Assembly (NCBI RefSeq): GCF_004151245.1
Contig: NZ_JUIW01000001.1
Span: forward strand, 372,001 to 436,000
Source: Flavobacterium beibuense
GTDB lineage: Bacteria > Bacteroidota > Bacteroidia > Flavobacteriales > Flavobacteriaceae
DNA: 64,000 nt
Reading direction: 5' to 3'
Position numbers and translations under genes: made by a program. Below are positions 61,290 to 64,000 of this stretch, in pieces; positions within the stretch are counted from its first letter, which is position 1, and each line of letters begins with the position of its first letter. The notes beneath the pieces are model-generated. The model was not told where the DNA came from and did no database searches. It saw nothing but the letters and a program-made list of their open reading frames with translations.

Positions 61290-61297
61290 TATATTTG
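61290..61297 (+). promoter_or_regulatory. TAnnTTTG -7 element for the first TPR-AraC gene
   Basis: TATATTTG, 63 bp upstream of the ATG at 61361. TTTG at 61271-61274 may serve as a -33 element with a short 15-bp spacer. Confidence 0.5.
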
Positions 61298-61360
61298 CAC
61301 TATAATAATTTCTTACAGAAATTTTGTTAGATTTATACAAAGCTATCAGGAAGCAAGCTA

Positions 61361-62935
61361 ATGATTTTAAGTAATAATAGGCTGTTTGGGCAGTATGTGT
61401 TATTTGTACTACTGTTTTTAGTTTCACCATTATTTTCTCAGGAAAATGATGAGGATATGCGTATGATAAATAAAGCACATGAAATGGCTTTTTTTAGTCC
61501 GAATGAGGCCTTAAAGCTAACAGATCATATGCTCAAGAAAGCCAGCACAGCGGATGATCATGTTACAGTATACCTGATAGAAGCCGATATTAATATAGCT
61601 AAGGGTGATTATGATAAAACCGCTGAAAGTCTTTTTAAGGCAAACAGACTTATTAATAAGGTTAATGACTCCTTAAAGGCAGAAATTGTTTTCCATAAGG
61701 CTTTTTTGGCAAGAACCCTTAAACTATACAATCAGTTTGACAACTATGTTAGTGTTGTAAAAATACTGAAGGAGAAGGAGGATAATGCTTCACTTAAATC
61801 TTATCTGGACATAAAACTTACTTTTGAAGAAGCTAATATGTTCATTGATCAGGAAAACTATACTCAGGCTATTACTGTAATTAATACTTTAGATAAGTAT
61901 AGAAAGGAAATAGAAGAGGGTCAGCTTTCGGATGTTTATTATCTTATAAAAGCCAAAGCTTATAAGGGCTTGGAAAAGTATGAAGAGAGTTATAAGTATT
62001 ACAATTTAGCTTCAGCCTCATATGTAAAAGATCATAAAAATACTAACCTGCTTACTGAAACAGCTTTGGTTCTTGGTACTGCCGATCTTGATTATTTTAA
62101 AAAAGACTATACTGCTGCTCTTGATAAGCTTACGCAGCACTTAAAAAGACTGGGTGACTCAGAAAATAATTACCTGCTTGAAAAACTTAACAACAGGGTT
62201 GCCATAAACTATCTTGGCCTTAATGACAAGGAAAATCATTTAAAGTATAATGATGCTTTTCTATCATATAACAAAAAGGTTTACGATCTGGAAACATCTG
62301 CGGTAAATTCTGCCTATAATTATATTAATGAAGAGCAGGCTCTAAATTTAGAAACAAAAGAGAACAGTCTTAAGGCTATTGTTTTTTCTGCTTTGGGAGC
62401 TCTTTTCTTAATAGCATTGTTTGGTAATCTGTTATACTTCTCAAACAAGGCTAAAAAGAAAAGACTAAAAGAAATTATAGGCTACCTTGAGATAACCAAT
62501 AAACTTCTGGTAGACTCGGTTGATAAAGTGAAAAGCATATCGCCTAAAAAACTGTCTATACCTACCGAGACGGAGCAGAATATTTTAGTGGGTCTTAAAA
62601 AGTTTGAATCTACGGTTAAGTATACCAGTAAAGATATGTCACTGGCAACACTGGCTGCACAGCTTGATACGAATACTAAATATCTTTCGGAAATTATTAA
62701 TAAGCATTACAACGATAATTTTAATGCTTACATAAATAAATTAAGGGTAAACTATATAATTGAGAAACTTAAAAATGAACCTGAGTACCTTAATTATAAA
62801 ATAAGTTATCTGGCAGAGGAAAGCGGATTTTCTTCACACAGTAGTTTTGCAACCGTGTTTAAATCTATAACCGGTATAGCACCTACGGTATTTATAGATA
62901 TGTTGGGAAAGGAAATTCATAACAAAAAAGCATAA
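61361..62935 (+). CDS. TPR-transmembrane-AraC-type transcriptional regulator
   Basis: A 524-residue regulator typical of Bacteroidota. A signal or anchor (about 10-26) precedes a TPR-like helical sensor region outside the membrane (about 35-325). A membrane helix follows (about 336-358, AIVFSALGALFLIALFGNLLYF), then an AraC-type HTH_18 domain at the C-terminus (about 425-520, MSLATLAAQLDTNTKYLSEIINKHY, KISYLAEESGFSSHSSFATVFKSITG). Signals are presumably sensed by the TPR part and passed across the membrane to DNA binding. The next gene starts 2 bp later and is a paralogue. Confidence 0.9.
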   Translation: MILSNNRLFGQYVLFVLLFLVSPLFSQENDEDMRMINKAHEMAFFSPNEALKLTDHMLKKASTADDHVTVYLIEADINIAKGDYDKTAESLFKANRLINKVNDSLKAEIVFHKAFLARTLKLYNQFDNYVSVVKILKEKEDNASLKSYLDIKLTFEEANMFIDQENYTQAITVINTLDKYRKEIEEGQLSDVYYLIKAKAYKGLEKYEESYKYYNLASASYVKDHKNTNLLTETALVLGTADLDYFKKDYTAALDKLTQHLKRLGDSENNYLLEKLNNRVAINYLGLNDKENHLKYNDAFLSYNKKVYDLETSAVNSAYNYINEEQALNLETKENSLKAIVFSALGALFLIALFGNLLYFSNKAKKKRLKEIIGYLEITNKLLVDSVDKVKSISPKKLSIPTETEQNILVGLKKFESTVKYTSKDMSLATLAAQLDTNTKYLSEIINKHYNDNFNAYINKLRVNYIIEKLKNEPEYLNYKISYLAEESGFSSHSSFATVFKSITGIAPTVFIDMLGKEIHNKKA

Positions 62936-62937
62936 CC

Positions 62938-64000
62938 ATGGATAGTTTTAAAAAAATATCGTTGTTAGTTGTGCTTTTGTTCTTGAGTGCTTATAACTGC
63001 TTTGCCCAAACCGAGCATAAAATAGACAGTATTATAAAAGCTATAAGGCTCAATATTTATAAAGATCCTGAAGAAGCAACCAGAATAGGGGATTCTATCT
63101 ATTCTTCTCCTCAAAGCTCTAATTATGATAAGGCAAGGGGATTGTTACTTTTATCAAGTGCATACTCATCTAAAAGGGATTATCAAAAAGCTTTGAAGTA
63201 CTGTTTAAAAAGTGACAGCATAGCAAAAAAAGAGAACAATCAGGATATCAATGCCAATATAGCAAACAGTATTGCTATTGTTTACCAACAGCTAAAGGTT
63301 TATGACAAGGCTTTGGAATATATTGACAAGTGCGAGAGTATACTGGGTAAATATAAAATTAAAGACTCTGTTTATTTAAGGGCTACCAACTTTGCTGTTA
63401 GGGGGCTTATTTACAAAGAGGGCTTTAGCTGCGAACTGGCAATTCCTTTCTTGGATAAATCTATTAGCTATTATAAAAGGCTTAATACCAAAAATGAACA
63501 GCCTAATCTTAGTATAATGTATTATAACAAAGGTTATTGTTATTATACATTGACGAAATACAAAGAAGCCAAAGAAAGTTTTGAGGAAGCAATTTTATAT
63601 GCCGAAATTATAAATGCCAAAAGCCTGAAGGCATTTGCTTTAAAAGGGCTTGCAGAAGTTTATACCCATGAGCAGAATTATAATGAGGCTATAAAGGTTT
63701 TGGAAGAAGCACTTTTATTGTCTAAAGATGTGGGCGACCTAATCTTAAACAGGGGAGTTTATATGGCACTGGCCGATAATTATCTTTCGGTGAATAACTG
63801 GGAGAAGTATCAGGAATATCGAAAATTGTTTTTGCACAATCAGGATATAATCAAAGAATCGGAGAGGAGATCAATAAGTGATTCCATTGATGGACTTATG
63901 GTTGAATATGATACAAAAACCTCTCAGCTTACAAACCGTTACTACATATATCTTTCTGTAATAATAATCCTTATTTTAATAGCGCTTTTTGTGATTTACC
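62938..64000 (+). CDS. TPR-transmembrane regulator paralogue, partial (3' end outside window)
   Basis: The 354 residues present start MDSFKKISLLVVLLFLSAY (signal peptide ending CFAQ). They continue as TPR repeats (about 60-320, DYQKALKYCLKSDSIAKKE, YKEAKESFEEAILYAE) and a membrane helix (about 336-354) in the same relative position as the upstream gene. A C-terminal AraC domain is expected beyond the right edge but not visible. The start lies 2 bp after the stop of the upstream gene, so the two are co-transcribed. Confidence 0.85.
   Translation, partial: MDSFKKISLLVVLLFLSAYNCFAQTEHKIDSIIKAIRLNIYKDPEEATRIGDSIYSSPQSSNYDKARGLLLLSSAYSSKRDYQKALKYCLKSDSIAKKENNQDINANIANSIAIVYQQLKVYDKALEYIDKCESILGKYKIKDSVYLRATNFAVRGLIYKEGFSCELAIPFLDKSISYYKRLNTKNEQPNLSIMYYNKGYCYYTLTKYKEAKESFEEAILYAEIINAKSLKAFALKGLAEVYTHEQNYNEAIKVLEEALLLSKDVGDLILNRGVYMALADNYLSVNNWEKYQEYRKLFLHNQDIIKESERRSISDSIDGLMVEYDTKTSQLTNRYYIYLSVIIILILIALFVIY

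Noticed and set aside
1..64000. tRNA, rRNA, prophage, transposase or integrase genes
   Set aside because: No cloverleaf, rRNA core or transposase/integrase motif was noticed; a tRNAscan or HMM search was not possible.

Overview
The window is a low-GC stretch of a Bacteroidota chromosome, most likely a Flavobacteriaceae member close to Flavobacterium. Four things support this: many type IX secretion (T9SS) C-terminal sorting domains (types A and B); the Bacteroidota sigma-factor -7 motif TAnnTTTG upstream of many genes; few Shine-Dalgarno sequences; and family-typical genes such as a CarB without its allosteric domain, TPR-AraC regulators and UnbV/FG-GAP proteins. No rRNA, tRNA, CRISPR array, phage or insertion sequence was seen. 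The window cuts a histidine kinase at the left edge and a TPR regulator at the right edge.

Layout. 1-3258: two-component system and a peptide-type ABC substrate-binding lipoprotein (minus strand). 3343-4677: mtaB. 4754-7717: minus-strand operon of pirin, small GNAT, SDR, methyltransferase and a DMP19-like protein. 7836-11561: hydrolase, lytic transglycosylase, an odd thioredoxin-like protein and two poorly known genes. 11730-14914: rpmH and carB. 15075-23364: CotH-like T9SS protein, Kir-type channel, cupredoxin, FG-GAP/UnbV protein and two tandem di-haem lipoproteins. 23427-28807: thioesterase, rmuC, a degenerate S41 protease, two DUF2007-like membrane proteins and pabA/trpG. 28898-30821: cysteine biosynthesis unit with a leader. 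30896-32602: marR-nitroreductase-yceI. 32744-36686: thioredoxin and rhodanese genes. 36687-40753: DUF3995 gene and a quinone/electrophile-type detoxification operon (VOC dioxygenase, hydrolase, cupin, pirin, GNAT). 41201-47248: a 2015-residue T9SS adhesin. 47530-56685: fatty acid hydroxylase, MauG-type peroxidase, PhoX, LRR protein, outer-membrane proteins and a formylglycine-generating-enzyme-like lipoprotein. 56840-61156: sulfur operons. 61361-64000: two tandem TPR-AraC type regulators.

The best candidates for undescribed biology are regulatory. (1) Between a TAnnTTTG promoter and cysE lies a 26-codon ORF with three clustered Cys codons. It is followed by an intrinsic terminator whose 5' arm can pair instead with a segment just downstream of the Cys codons. 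This is the layout of classical ribosome-mediated attenuation, here apparently sensing cysteine supply for cysE-cysK/M. (2) A Crp/Fnr gene inside the sulfur (YeeE, TauE, persulfide dioxygenase, rhodanese) cluster is accompanied by three copies of GTAAC-N4-G(T/C)TAC. Each is centred 29.5 bp upstream of the first base of a -7 element, the geometry expected of a class II activator site. (3) Three palindromes of the form ATTTGTA-N2-TACAAAT lie over the marR promoter at 15- and 30-bp spacing.

All calls were made by reading the sequence and ORF translations. No database search or folding computation was run.
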